Assembly: GCF_026410195.1 (NCBI RefSeq)
Contig: NZ_JAPMLM010000058.1
Location: forward strand, 1 to 64,000
Origin: Xanthomarina sp. F2636L
GTDB lineage: Bacteria > Bacteroidota > Bacteroidia > Flavobacteriales > Flavobacteriaceae
Direction of reading: 5' to 3'
DNA: 64,000 nucleotides
Below are positions 1 to 9,583 of this stretch, piece by piece (within the stretch, counting starts at the first letter, position 1; every line of letters starts with the position of its first letter). The position numbers and the translations under genes are program-made. The notes under the pieces are model-generated. The model saw nothing but the letters and a program-made list of their open reading frames with translations, was not told where the DNA came from and searched no databases.

Positions 1-1327
1 AACTACTTTCGTTAGAACAGATATTTGGTGCTGTTCCAGTTTCATTATAAATATAAATAGTTTGTGTGGTTGAAATAACATCTCCAGCGTTTAGCTGTGT
101 TCCGGTTCCGTTAGTTCCAGTAAAATAGGTTCCAACTGTTAATGCTGGAAGTGTATAATCTGTACAAACCGTTTGATTGGCTATCGTGTCCACATCAGGG
201 TTAGTAACAAATAAATGAGTAGCGTCACTTACTAAATCGCAAGTTGCTGAAGTCATTTCGCAATAATATTGGTTATTATCGAAACTAATAGGCACATTGT
301 TTAGGGTCAAGGTGTTGGTGTTGGCGCCAGAATAAATGGCATTGTTCACAACATTTTCCCATACTCCAGAGCTATTAAGTACTTTCCATTGATATGTGTA
401 AGTGCCTGTAGCTATTGATATTGTATAGGAAGCATTACCATTTTCGCAAATATATTGCCAATTAGGTTGTGTAATAATTGGAATAGTAATTGAAATTGGA
501 TTAGCAGTATGAGAACCCAAATCTGTACAAGATTCATTGGAGTTAATGAGCCATTCAGAAGTGTTAAATATATTGCTAGGAGCCACTGCATCTGCATTAC
601 GTATTACAGTATATCCTCTGTTATTAGGTGCATTTACGACATCTATAAGTGTGCCGTTTTTTAAAAGTTTAATTTCGTCATTATCGTTAATTCCTGCTCC
701 CATATCTGCATCTTCAGTTAAACCACATGCGTTAGGGCTTCCAATTTTAACAAGATAAGTTTGAAGTGGCCCAATAGAATTCGGTAATATAAGCGTTGCA
801 GTTGGTGTAGGATCTCCAATGTCTCGATAACGTTGTAATTCATAAATACCGCCAAACACAATGGTTGAATTTGTTGGATTATATAGTTCTATGAAACCTG
901 GACTTCCTGTTTCAGCATCATAAAGTTCAGAGATATAAATATCTTGATCATTTGTACACGTTGATAAGATAGAAGTAAATTCACTTGAAGAGTTCCCAGT
1001 ACAACCACCTGAACTCGTAATAGTAATTGTCGAAGTATTGTCCAATCCATGAATTGAATAAGCTGTTATTTCATTGTCGTTAACAATTGTAAAAGAGGTT
1101 GAAACTCCATCAAAAGAAACAGTTACAGCATCGTTAAAATTACTTCCGAAAATAGTAACTAACGTATTTACTGGTCCATTTGTAGGAGTAAAGGAGTTTA
1201 TTATTGGAGAAGGACATTCTGTGTTAACCTTGATTTCGGAAATAAGTTCTTTACTATTATTTGCAAGAATATGGTTGAAGCATAATAAGGTGCATAAAAG
1301 AGTAGAAAAAATTAATAGTTGTTTCAT
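1..1327 (-). CDS. Large secreted protein with TIG-like and lamin-tail domains (3' end outside window)
   Basis: An open frame runs from ATG at 1327 to the left edge without a stop (442 codons seen), so the C-terminus is missing. The N-terminus is a signal peptide (MKQLLIFSTLLCTLLCFNHI). Residues about 38-115 resemble an IPT/TIG fold (INSFTPTNGPVNTLVTIFG). Residues about 125-215 resemble a lamin-tail domain (IYISELYDAETGSPGFIELY). From about 230 on there are Ig/PKD-like beta domains with paired cysteines. Lamin-tail domains are frequent in extracellular Bacteroidetes nucleases and surface proteins, but no catalytic domain is visible in this part. Given the T9SS cargo genes next door, a C-terminal sorting domain is expected beyond the edge; that is inference. 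Confidence 0.8.
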   Translation of the reverse strand, partial: MKQLLIFSTLLCTLLCFNHILANNSKELISEIKVNTECPSPIINSFTPTNGPVNTLVTIFGSNFNDAVTVSFDGVSTSFTIVNDNEITAYSIHGLDNTSTITITSSGGCTGNSSSEFTSILSTCTNDQDIYISELYDAETGSPGFIELYNPTNSTIVFGGIYELQRYRDIGDPTPTATLILPNSIGPLQTYLVKIGSPNACGLTEDADMGAGINDNDEIKLLKNGTLIDVVNAPNNRGYTVIRNADAVAPSNIFNTSEWLINSNESCTDLGSHTANPISITIPIITQPNWQYICENGNASYTISIATGTYTYQWKVLNSSGVWENVVNNAIYSGANTNTLTLNNVPISFDNNQYYCEMTSATCDLVSDATHLFVTNPDVDTIANQTVCTDYTLPALTVGTYFTGTNGTGTQLNAGDVISTTQTIYIYNETGTAPNICSNESS

Positions 1328-1370
1328 TGAAAAATAATTAGCAAGCTAAAATAAGAAATAAAAAAAGAAT

Positions 1371-1392
1371 GGTAAGTTAAGTGATTGTTACC
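1371..1392 (-). terminator. Weak hairpin with T-run
   Basis: On the minus strand GGTAA and TTACC form a 5-bp stem just after the stop of the 776-residue surface protein, followed by ATTCTTTTTTTATTT. The stem is short, so this is only a possible terminator. Confidence 0.35.
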
Positions 1393-1396
1393 AAAA

Positions 1397-3727
1397 TCAA
1401 CGCTTTAAAGAAAAGTGGCCTCGATATACTTTTCCATCACTAAAAGAAACTACAAACCAATAATCATCACTTGGTAGCAAGTTTCCATTAAAAGTACCAT
1501 TCCAACCAGTACCAAAGGCATTTAGCTCTTTCATTAGTTTGCCATAGCGATTAAAAATCTTTGTTTCAACAGAGGTTTCAAAATAATCTATACCTATGGG
1601 TTTCCAGAAATCGTTATAACCGTCTCCATTTGGTGTAAAGAATTTAGGAAAGCCTAATACAGAAACGTCTACCGATATGATACCACAACTATTTTTGTCT
1701 TGAATATATCCAATATGATAACCTGCAGCTACATTGGTAAATGTATTGCTGTCTTGAAAATATCCATTATCTAAAGCATATTCATAATCACCTTCTCCTG
1801 AAACATTAATTGTAATAGAATTATTACTGGAAGCTTCGGTGACTACTATGTCTTCTAGGGTTGCCACATTGGATGGAAGAACCGTAATGATTCTGGAGGT
1901 TGTACAATTATCACTATTAGTGACGTTTACAGTGTAAACCCCTGTTTCATTAATTAAAATTTCTTCAGAATTTTGCATTAAATCAACTCCATCTAATAGC
2001 CATTGATAATTAAAGTCTGAAGGGACTCCAGAAAGTATACCAGCTTCTAAGGTTATGGTTTGAGGATAAAGATTCAAACAGTAAGTAAACTCTTCATCTG
2101 GAGCCAATATAGGAGATGGGTAGACTATTAAATAAATAGAATTGTAAGCATAACAAACGCCATTATCTGTAATTTGAACATATAAGGTGTCAAAATATGA
2201 ACTATCTGTATTTTCGTATGTTCCAGAAAGCGGGTTCATTTGATTTTCTAAATCGACTTGCGAAGCATAAAATGTTATAACAGACGAATTTGGCACACTA
2301 CTTTGAGCCAGTACAAAGGTTTCCATGTCTGTCAAGTTAAATGTTGTTATACCATCGTCTGTCTCGTCGTCACAAGCAGGATATAACGGGAGAATCACTG
2401 GGTTGTCTGCAAATGTTAAAGTTACTTCCGCTACAGAAATACAGCCATTAGCATTTGAAACTCTTGCATAGACAATTTGATTTAATATGGTGTTTTCAAA
2501 ACTAGTAGGTGTAGGGATAGGATCTGTATTTGATAATGCATCTGCTTCCGATAAATAGAAGTTTTCTAAAGAGAATCTACTATCATTGTTTGTAACGTCA
2601 GCTTCAGCGTCATATAAATTATAAGTTGTATAGCCATCTAAATTATAATCGCAACTAATCAAGTTTGTATTAAAAACTATTGGGTTAGGAGATACTTCTA
2701 TAGTAACTTTTCCATAAGACAAACAAGTGCCATCAATAATCACTTCCACATTATAAGTACCTGCTTCAGTTACTAAGTAAGTTGGGTCTGTTTCTAGAAG
2801 AAGTTCAATACCATTTCTAAACCATTTATAAGTATTTGTTCCAGGTTGACTAGCATCCAGTAATATGGTTTCATCAGTACATAAAGCTGTATTATTCGCA
2901 ATTAATAAATCTGGACCTAAATTGGTGTTCAATTGGAAACTTCCTGCTTCAAGAAACACAGCCGAATCATATCTGTAATTTATATGGTCTGCTATAACTA
3001 GTTTTACATGATAAACTTCATTTGGAATCACGTTTGCGATGGCGGTTAATACCTCTGTTTGCCCGTTGAAATTTATGGGAGCGCTAGAGTCATTCCAGCC
3101 TCCAAAATAAGCTTCATTAATAGGATCGCATGCACCTGGAATTCCAGAATGTACGGTTGTTACTTTAACGGGTGTCATTGTGCCAGGAATTACAGCAATG
3201 TTTTCATATCTAGTTTCATCTTCTTTTCTAATAAGAAACCCGAATAAATCTGAATATCGACAAGTATTACTATCGCCTTGCTGGTATTCTTCGGAAGCAA
3301 AAAGATATCTAAAGCTAATTTGGTCTGCAATAGCTCTAAAATTGAATTCCAAAATGGTAGCATTTGTTGTATTCGATTCGTTTAAGTCATATTCTAAATC
3401 GGCGTCTCCAAACCAGTCATCAGCATTATCGTCACTTAAAGTGGTATTTGGGCCTTGAACATTTTCTAATCTTCCAGTACTTAAAACCACCCCATTTTGA
3501 AAAGGAAAAGTTGATCCATTACCATCAAAATAACCATAACTTGAATCAGCTCCATTAAAATTACCACTAACTGCATTGGTAACAACCACATCTGTAATGC
3601 AATTGCTGTCTATTAAAATGTCTTCAATAAGTTCTTGAGCTGTATATGTTCTACTATCTGTAGTCAGGTTTTGAGAAAACATAACACAGGAAACTAATAA
3701 GAATGTGATTAATAAAAAGGGCTTCAT
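1397..3727 (-). CDS. T9SS type B sorted surface protein with choice-of-anchor L domain
   Basis: 776 residues. A signal peptide (MKPFLLITFLLVSCVMFSQ) is followed by a choice-of-anchor L domain, about residues 30-270 (motifs FLFASEEY-like FRYLFASEEYQQG and FGFLIRKEDE). An Ig-like domain follows (about 275-345), then two copies of the acidic Cys repeat that recurs in neighbouring genes (for example CDDETDDGITTFNL), and another Ig-like domain. The last 90 residues are a gliding-motility-associated type B sorting domain: FFTPNGDGYNDFWKPIG, RYGKLMKEL, GWNGTFNG, DYWFVVSF and a final FSLKR. The family is exported by the type IX system and left on or outside the cell surface; ligand unknown. It has its own -7 promoter upstream. 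Confidence 0.93.
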   Translation of the reverse strand: MKPFLLITFLLVSCVMFSQNLTTDSRTYTAQELIEDILIDSNCITDVVVTNAVSGNFNGADSSYGYFDGNGSTFPFQNGVVLSTGRLENVQGPNTTLSDDNADDWFGDADLEYDLNESNTTNATILEFNFRAIADQISFRYLFASEEYQQGDSNTCRYSDLFGFLIRKEDETRYENIAVIPGTMTPVKVTTVHSGIPGACDPINEAYFGGWNDSSAPINFNGQTEVLTAIANVIPNEVYHVKLVIADHINYRYDSAVFLEAGSFQLNTNLGPDLLIANNTALCTDETILLDASQPGTNTYKWFRNGIELLLETDPTYLVTEAGTYNVEVIIDGTCLSYGKVTIEVSPNPIVFNTNLISCDYNLDGYTTYNLYDAEADVTNNDSRFSLENFYLSEADALSNTDPIPTPTSFENTILNQIVYARVSNANGCISVAEVTLTFADNPVILPLYPACDDETDDGITTFNLTDMETFVLAQSSVPNSSVITFYASQVDLENQMNPLSGTYENTDSSYFDTLYVQITDNGVCYAYNSIYLIVYPSPILAPDEEFTYCLNLYPQTITLEAGILSGVPSDFNYQWLLDGVDLMQNSEEILINETGVYTVNVTNSDNCTTSRIITVLPSNVATLEDIVVTEASSNNSITINVSGEGDYEYALDNGYFQDSNTFTNVAAGYHIGYIQDKNSCGIISVDVSVLGFPKFFTPNGDGYNDFWKPIGIDYFETSVETKIFNRYGKLMKELNAFGTGWNGTFNGNLLPSDDYWFVVSFSDGKVYRGHFSLKR

Positions 3728-3744
3728 TAAGAGTTATTAGTTTG

Positions 3745-3752
3745 CAAATATA
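3745..3752 (-). promoter_or_regulatory. -7 promoter element
   Basis: TATATTTG on the minus strand, an exact TAnnTTTG match, 17 bases before the ATG of the 776-residue choice-of-anchor L protein. Confidence 0.7.
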
Positions 3753-3852
3753 ACTAATAATGATTTTTTAAAGGAATAAAGTTTTATCAGTTTTAAGAAT
3801 AATGAATTGATTAAGTGTTTTGTCTGAATTTATAAATACATTACTTTAAGTT

Positions 3853-3982
3853 ATGAAACACCTTTTGTTATTTTTATTCATTTTCATTAGCTACACCCAA
3901 TTTTACGGTCAAAACATGAAATGTAAAGTGCTTTTATCATTTTGGAGAACTTTTCTTCGGCTTAGCATTAAATAGCAATTAG
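3853..3982 (+). pseudogene. Possible remnant of a small secreted protein gene
   Basis: ATG at 3853 opens a 40-codon frame (stop TAG at 3973-3975) that begins like a Flavobacteria signal peptide: MKHLLLFLFIFISYTQFYGQ. A shift of one base near 3915-3920 would continue it as FYHFGELFFGLALNSN, ending at TAG 3980-3982. Both pieces look more protein-like than chance AT-rich sequence. The fragment lies in an otherwise empty interval between a surface protein gene and a small membrane protein gene. It could be a decayed 5' end of a lost gene, a real 40-residue peptide, or coincidence. I cannot assign a family. Confidence 0.3.
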
Positions 3983-3984
3983 TT

Positions 3985-4539
3985 TTATACGTTTTTTGCT
4001 ACAGTTATTTTTAATCCAACATGATTCATTAAATATTCAGAGAACCATTTTAAATCGTTAAGAACATATTTTTCATTTTCATCGTCAAATCCAAGAATTT
4101 GATGTTTTCTTTCTTCTGTGTCAATTAAATAAAGATTTCCTTCATAGGTTTCTTCAGCGATTTGTTCAGCAAAGTATTCAAAATCTTTTATGTTTCTTGA
4201 GTCAAAAATATATTCTCCAAAATCGTTTTTTATTTTAATTACTTTATGCTCAAGTTTTTTTAAGTTATCATTTGATTGTTTTTTTGACCTTATTCTTGAG
4301 TAGGAGAAAAATCCCGTTCCAAACAAAAATATAATCCCAGCAATTATTTTTCCACGAAATTCGGCATTATTTATAAGCATAAACAAACAAATTCCGAGAG
4401 CAGCTACTATTGGAAGAATGACAAGTCCGATTAAAGTTCCGTAATCAGTTTTTGATTTTCCAATAATTATTTTTCCATTTTCATTTGAATAAGAAATTTT
4501 ATGCCTTTTTAATTTGGATTCTAAAATTGAAGTATTCAT
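3985..4539 (-). CDS. Hypothetical membrane protein with two TM segments
   Basis: About 184 residues from the ATG at 4539; an upstream start at 4578 would add 13 residues (MISFSWLKLKQKA) that do not look like a natural N-terminus. The protein opens with a short soluble part (MNTSILESKLKRHKISYSNE). Two hydrophobic helices follow at about residues 37-57 (LIGLVILPIVAALGICLFML) and 65-82 (IIAGIIFLFGTGFFSY), then a basic stretch and a cytoplasmic-type domain of about 100 residues. I do not recognise the family. It has no export signal and no link in sequence to the T9SS cargo genes on either side, so it looks like an insertion into that array. Confidence 0.7.
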   Translation of the reverse strand: MNTSILESKLKRHKISYSNENGKIIIGKSKTDYGTLIGLVILPIVAALGICLFMLINNAEFRGKIIAGIIFLFGTGFFSYSRIRSKKQSNDNLKKLEHKVIKIKNDFGEYIFDSRNIKDFEYFAEQIAEETYEGNLYLIDTEERKHQILGFDDENEKYVLNDLKWFSEYLMNHVGLKITVAKNV

Positions 4540-4630
4540 TGCTTTCTGTTTTAATTTTAGCCAACTAAAAGATATCAATTATTATCTATCCAAATTAAAT
4601 TATAGTAGGATATAAAAATGACACTCTCTA

Positions 4631-7600
4631 TTATCTTTTTAATGCAAAATGTCGTTTTACTTCAAAGGAAATGTCATCTTTTTTAACAAGTGCTACAAAC
4701 CAATAATCATTAGAAGGCATGTTTTTACCTCTATAGGTTCCATCCCATCCGGGAGAGCTATGGTTTAGTGTTTTAATCAATTTCCCATATCTGTCGTAAA
4801 TATAAATAATGGTTCCTTCTAGTTGGTTGACTCCGGTAATATGCCAAGTGTCATTATAACCATCGTTATTTGGAGTGAAAAATAAGGGTGCATCAATTAT
4901 TACAATGTCTTTAATGGCAGAAGCACAACCATTTAAATCGATTATTTCTATAGTATGTGGGCCTAAAGTAACATTATAAAACACATTAGATTCTTGTGGG
5001 ACGCCATGATCTAAAGTATAGAGATAATTACCAATACCACTAATGGTGACTGTAATATTATTAGGATTGGAGAAATCGACAGTTTCTGTGAATTCTATAG
5101 TTGCTTGTTCAGATTCAATCACGTTGAATGTTGATGTGGTTTGACAACCGTTTACAGACGTTACCGTTACAGAATAGGTTCCGATGTTTGTAATTTCAAT
5201 TTCGGGCGAAGAGGTGCTTGTTGACCATAAATAAGTGTCGTCTGCAAAGCCTGTTTCAGCAGAAACCACTAAAGGTAAATTGTCTAAACACACTGTTTGG
5301 TCTGGAATATTAACCTCTGGTTTCCTGTTTACAATGGTATTAAAAGATGTTGTGCTAAAACAACCTGTTGTATTGTTTTCAATTCTTACATAAAGAGTTT
5401 GTTGATCGTAAGCGTTGTAATTTAAATCTATTATATGGTTTGTGTTATCCATTGCTTCTTCAGCTAGTTCAAAATAGCTAACCGTAAATTGAGTTGGATC
5501 TTGAGTTCCAAGAACAATAGATGTTTGTTGTGCTAAATCGAAAAACAACATGCTATCAAAATCGTCATCACAGGCAATCAAATTTGGAGGTTGATTAGCA
5601 ATAGGACTTGGATTTACCAATAAATTAAAAGAGGCAACTGCAGCACAGTTTGTGTCTGTATTTAAAGCATTTACAAAAATAGTGTCGTTATTAGTTAGAT
5701 AGGTGTAATCTGTGTCTAAAGGATTTTGAGTGTTTTGAGCATCTATTAAACTAGCATAAAAAGTCAAGTTTATTGGAGTTTGAGTCCCAATTAAATCTTC
5801 TACAGTGTCTAATAAACTGAATGAATTGTCATCGTTATCACAGGTTTCAATAGTTGTAGAATTAATAGTAGGAGGTAAGTTTACAATTAAGTCTAACGGA
5901 ATGGTTACATAGCAATTTGAAACTGTATTTGTAACTCGAATATAAACTGTTTGAGGGTTTGATGTATTGCTATATGCATTTGGGTTTGGAATGGTTATAT
6001 TATTATTTTCAACATCTTCAATAGTTTCATGATAGGTAACTAAAATATCATTTTGTCTAATATCTAATACTTCCGATTCTGAAACAGTTAAATCAAAGCT
6101 AGCTGAGCCGTCTTGATCAGTATCGCATTGAGTTAAGGCAGAAGCTGAATTTACCAAAGGTACTTGTATCACATTTAAACCAAATTCTGCAATAGCATGA
6201 CAATAAGTGCCATTTTCCACACGCGCATAAATTTGTTGTGGATTGGTTTGGTTGGTATAATCTAAAGGTAATTGGTTTTCTTCGTTTTCAGCGTCTACTA
6301 AATTTTCGTAAAAGGTAATAATTAAAGCTTCAGGACTGTTTTCAGACATTTCAGCAATAATAGCATTTAAGTTGAAAGATTCCTCGCCGTTATTGGACAT
6401 GTCATCACATAAATAGGTGTCTAAAGGTGCATCGAAAAGAGGAATAGACCCTACTTCAATAATAAAAGAAGAAACTCCATAACAACTTTGATCGCTAAAA
6501 TTTTCTACACGAACATGAATAGTTTGTGGATTAGATTGATTGGTATAAGCTACCGTTTTATCAATAACATTAGTTCTGTTTATAGCATCTTCAGCAGTTT
6601 CAAAATATAAAGCACGTTTTCCAGTTTGACCATTTAAAATTTCTGAATCTTTATCTACAAAGAAAAATTCGGCAGTTTGATTACCATCCGTTTCACAATT
6701 TCTAAAGTTACTAATATCTGGAAAAACAGGTTCCGTATTTACTATAACTTCAAAAGAAACAATGGCGTAGCAGGTTGTAATTTCACTTTCAATTCTTACA
6801 TATACAGTTTGTGTATTGGTGTTGTATGCCGATGTATTTCCTATAGCATTGCTGTCTGCATTAGCATCATTCTCAGAAGTGTGAAATGTGATGTTTAAAT
6901 TAGCAGTACTTGCAACTATTTCAGAAATTTTAGCATCTAAATCTATAACTGAAAAGGCATCCTGATTGTCGTCGCAAATTACAACATCTGTTGGTTGTGT
7001 TACAGTTGGTGCAGGTATAACATTTATAACTAGTGGAGAAATGTCATGACATCCAGTTGAGGAATTAGAAACACGAATATATACAGTTTGTGGATTACTA
7101 ATATTTGTGTAGAAAGGAGGTAAGCTATTTTCATTATTATCAGCATCTGTTTCATTTAAGAAATATCTAACCAGGGGGTTAGGAATTCCTGTGCTTATAT
7201 ATGTGTCGAAAGAAGCTAATTCTATAGCCGTAAATCCATCGTCGTCTGTGTCGCAATAATCAACAGAGTCTAATGGCTGTATAAGAACAGCGGGATTGAT
7301 AATTAAATTTATATCTGTAAAATATGTACAATCGAGACTTTCAATTGTAACAAATAATTGGTGAGGACTTGCAGTAACCTCGTAAGGAATACTTTGGTCA
7401 ATGGGGTTGATTTCGTTAGTTTGATCCTCTTCAGTTTCATAAAATGTTACAGTAACATTTTCTAAATTATTTATAATGGTATTACCAGCGTTTTCTAAAT
7501 TGAAATTTGCAATTCCATCGTTTGTGGCATCATCACAGATAAAGAAGTTTCTAATATTGGTTCCAGATTCAAGTATATTGGTATGTAAATCTACAGATGA

Positions 7601-9493
7601 AATAGAAACACAACCTGTAACATCATCCACAACTCTTATATAAACAGTTTGAACGTTTGGGGTTGTATTTTGGAAATTTTCAATGTCTGTAATTGGATTA
7701 TCACCTGTTTGAGCATCTACATAAGATGTATGAAATGTAGTTGAAACTCCTGTTAAACCATCCAGAATAGTATCGATAACAATTGACAAATCAAAACTAT
7801 CAAAACCATCTCCATCTTGTTCACAAGCATTTATTGTTTGAGGTTCCATATTAATTACAGGACTATCTAAAACTGTAATTACTATAGAGGTAGTATTTAA
7901 ACATCCTGTTACAGCATCTGTTACTCTAATAAAAAGTTGTTCGGTTTGGTTGGTGTTTACATAAGGAGATGCAATGGGGTTTGAGCCTGTATCTGCATCA
8001 GCTTGAGAATAGTGATAGCTAACAATTAAATTAGGATTGCTGTTAGTAATTTCGTCGTTGGCTTGTGTTAAATCTATTTGTGTAAAACCATCTGCTGTTC
8101 CATCATCACAAACTTCCAAAGGTTGCGGATCTGTAATTACTGGCATTGGATTCACCACCAAATTAAAACTAGCATAAGCCATACAGCCATTATTAATATC
8201 TAGAATCCTTACAAAAATAATTTGTGGAGTTGTGGAATTCTGAATTGATCCTGTAATAGGATTTAAATTATTTTGAGCATCATTTGAAGAATAATGATAA
8301 CTGATATTGTAATTTGAAGCAGGAACAGAGGCAAGAACTTCGGCGTCTTTACTGCTTAAATTGAAAGTTTCAATGCCATCGTTGCTGGCATCGTCACAAA
8401 TTTCATAATCTGAGATAGGTCCAGCAGGTTGTTCAGAATTTAAGGTAACTTCAATGCTGTCTTCAATCACACATGTGGTGTTACTTATAGGGATATTTAC
8501 AACAATGGTATAGGTTCCTGAAGTTACAGCTGTTAATGTTTCCGAATTTTCGCCAGTCAAAGATTGTCCATCTAAAAACCACTCGTAAGTAGCTAATGGA
8601 TTTTGAGTATCTGCATTTAAAAGCACATTATCTGCACAAGTGATTACGTCTGGACCTAAATCTACAGATGCATTAAAACTATTTCCTTCTATAAAAACTG
8701 CTGAATCGAAATTCTCGTCAGATTGATCTGCAATAACTAATTTAATATGATATTGAACATTTGGTTGAATAGTAGCAGTAGCAGAAAGAACAGTAGTTCT
8801 TCCATTAAAATTTGTATCTCCAAGATTGTGACCGTCAAAATATTCTTCGTTTTCTGCCGGACAAAACCCAACTATTTCTTCGTGGACTGTGTTTGTGTTT
8901 ACAGGAATATTTGTGCCTGGAACTAAAGCTACATTTTGATATGGATCGGTAGAGCCTGTTTGTTTTATTAAAAAAGCAAAACCATCAGAATAATCGCATG
9001 GGTAATTAGCATAATATTCTTCGGAAGCTAAAATGTAGTTAAATTGTACTTGGTTTGAAACTGAAATAAAATCAAACTCTATAGAAGTGGCGTTTAAAGT
9101 ATTGCTAATTCCTAGAGCTGTTTCTAAATCAGAATCTGTTCCCCAAGAGGTTTCACCTTCGTTTAATGGGTTTGCGTTAACCGTATTTCCTGCAGAGGTT
9201 GCTGCTCCAGTAGAAAGCATGATCCCATTTTCGAAAGGGAAATTTGAACTTGCTTTTTCGAAATACCCATAACTAGCTAATGAATTGACTGAGCCATTAC
9301 TATTGGATTGAATATTAGACACCTCTACACAACCTTGAATTAAATATGTTTCTATAAGATTGTTTAAAGGAATACTGTCGTCTATGGAGATTTGTTGGGC
9401 GTAGGAACCTTGAGAAAAAGTAATAAAACAAGTAACTAATAAATAGCTAAAAATCTTAAACTTAATAAAGGCATAGTTATTAATTACTTTCAA
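4631..9493 (-). CDS. Giant T9SS type B surface protein, choice-of-anchor L plus 11 repeats
   Basis: 1620 residues. The only in-frame start is TTG at 9493; a TGA lies nine codons upstream. The signal sequence has a hydrophobic core (FSYLLVTCFITF). A choice-of-anchor L domain (about 35-280; YILASEEYYANYPCDYSDGF) and an Ig-like domain come next. Then come 11 tandem repeats of about 94 residues from about 375 to 1395. Each follows C(D/E)xDxxDGxxxFDL ... DAxxxxNPI ... NPQTVYVRVxNxxTGC ... VNPxP. A PKD/Ig-like domain follows, then the type B sorting domain (FFTPNNDGYNDTW, RYGKLIKTL, HFALKR). By family it is T9SS cargo, likely an adhesin or other surface protein; binding partner unknown. The acidic repeats suggest calcium binding, which is inference. 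Confidence 0.9.
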   Translation of the reverse strand: MKVINNYAFIKFKIFSYLLVTCFITFSQGSYAQQISIDDSIPLNNLIETYLIQGCVEVSNIQSNSNGSVNSLASYGYFEKASSNFPFENGIMLSTGAATSAGNTVNANPLNEGETSWGTDSDLETALGISNTLNATSIEFDFISVSNQVQFNYILASEEYYANYPCDYSDGFAFLIKQTGSTDPYQNVALVPGTNIPVNTNTVHEEIVGFCPAENEEYFDGHNLGDTNFNGRTTVLSATATIQPNVQYHIKLVIADQSDENFDSAVFIEGNSFNASVDLGPDVITCADNVLLNADTQNPLATYEWFLDGQSLTGENSETLTAVTSGTYTIVVNIPISNTTCVIEDSIEVTLNSEQPAGPISDYEICDDASNDGIETFNLSSKDAEVLASVPASNYNISYHYSSNDAQNNLNPITGSIQNSTTPQIIFVRILDINNGCMAYASFNLVVNPMPVITDPQPLEVCDDGTADGFTQIDLTQANDEITNSNPNLIVSYHYSQADADTGSNPIASPYVNTNQTEQLFIRVTDAVTGCLNTTSIVITVLDSPVINMEPQTINACEQDGDGFDSFDLSIVIDTILDGLTGVSTTFHTSYVDAQTGDNPITDIENFQNTTPNVQTVYIRVVDDVTGCVSISSVDLHTNILESGTNIRNFFICDDATNDGIANFNLENAGNTIINNLENVTVTFYETEEDQTNEINPIDQSIPYEVTASPHQLFVTIESLDCTYFTDINLIINPAVLIQPLDSVDYCDTDDDGFTAIELASFDTYISTGIPNPLVRYFLNETDADNNENSLPPFYTNISNPQTVYIRVSNSSTGCHDISPLVINVIPAPTVTQPTDVVICDDNQDAFSVIDLDAKISEIVASTANLNITFHTSENDANADSNAIGNTSAYNTNTQTVYVRIESEITTCYAIVSFEVIVNTEPVFPDISNFRNCETDGNQTAEFFFVDKDSEILNGQTGKRALYFETAEDAINRTNVIDKTVAYTNQSNPQTIHVRVENFSDQSCYGVSSFIIEVGSIPLFDAPLDTYLCDDMSNNGEESFNLNAIIAEMSENSPEALIITFYENLVDAENEENQLPLDYTNQTNPQQIYARVENGTYCHAIAEFGLNVIQVPLVNSASALTQCDTDQDGSASFDLTVSESEVLDIRQNDILVTYHETIEDVENNNITIPNPNAYSNTSNPQTVYIRVTNTVSNCYVTIPLDLIVNLPPTINSTTIETCDNDDNSFSLLDTVEDLIGTQTPINLTFYASLIDAQNTQNPLDTDYTYLTNNDTIFVNALNTDTNCAAVASFNLLVNPSPIANQPPNLIACDDDFDSMLFFDLAQQTSIVLGTQDPTQFTVSYFELAEEAMDNTNHIIDLNYNAYDQQTLYVRIENNTTGCFSTTSFNTIVNRKPEVNIPDQTVCLDNLPLVVSAETGFADDTYLWSTSTSSPEIEITNIGTYSVTVTSVNGCQTTSTFNVIESEQATIEFTETVDFSNPNNITVTISGIGNYLYTLDHGVPQESNVFYNVTLGPHTIEIIDLNGCASAIKDIVIIDAPLFFTPNNDGYNDTWHITGVNQLEGTIIYIYDRYGKLIKTLNHSSPGWDGTYRGKNMPSNDYWFVALVKKDDISFEVKRHFALKR

Positions 9494-9558
9494 AGTCGAA
9501 TAATTTGGGATTAATCAGTCCGCAAAGTAATTAAATAATTAGACAAAATGCAAAATTA

Positions 9559-9573
9559 ATCGATGAAATACAT
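9559..9573. promoter_or_regulatory. Candidate regulatory motif ATCGATGAAATACAT
   Basis: Fifteen bases identical to a second intergenic site at 39157-39171. The core here is an imperfect inverted repeat, GATG-AAATA-CATC. It lies about 66 bases upstream of the 1620-residue surface protein start. Function unknown; chance similarity cannot be excluded. Confidence 0.3.
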
Positions 9574-9583
9574 CAATAGTTGT

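Noticed and set aside
4631-9493. CRISPR-like regular spacing of similar sequence
   Set aside because: The periodicity of about 280 bases comes from protein repeats in one open frame, not from short identical DNA repeats.
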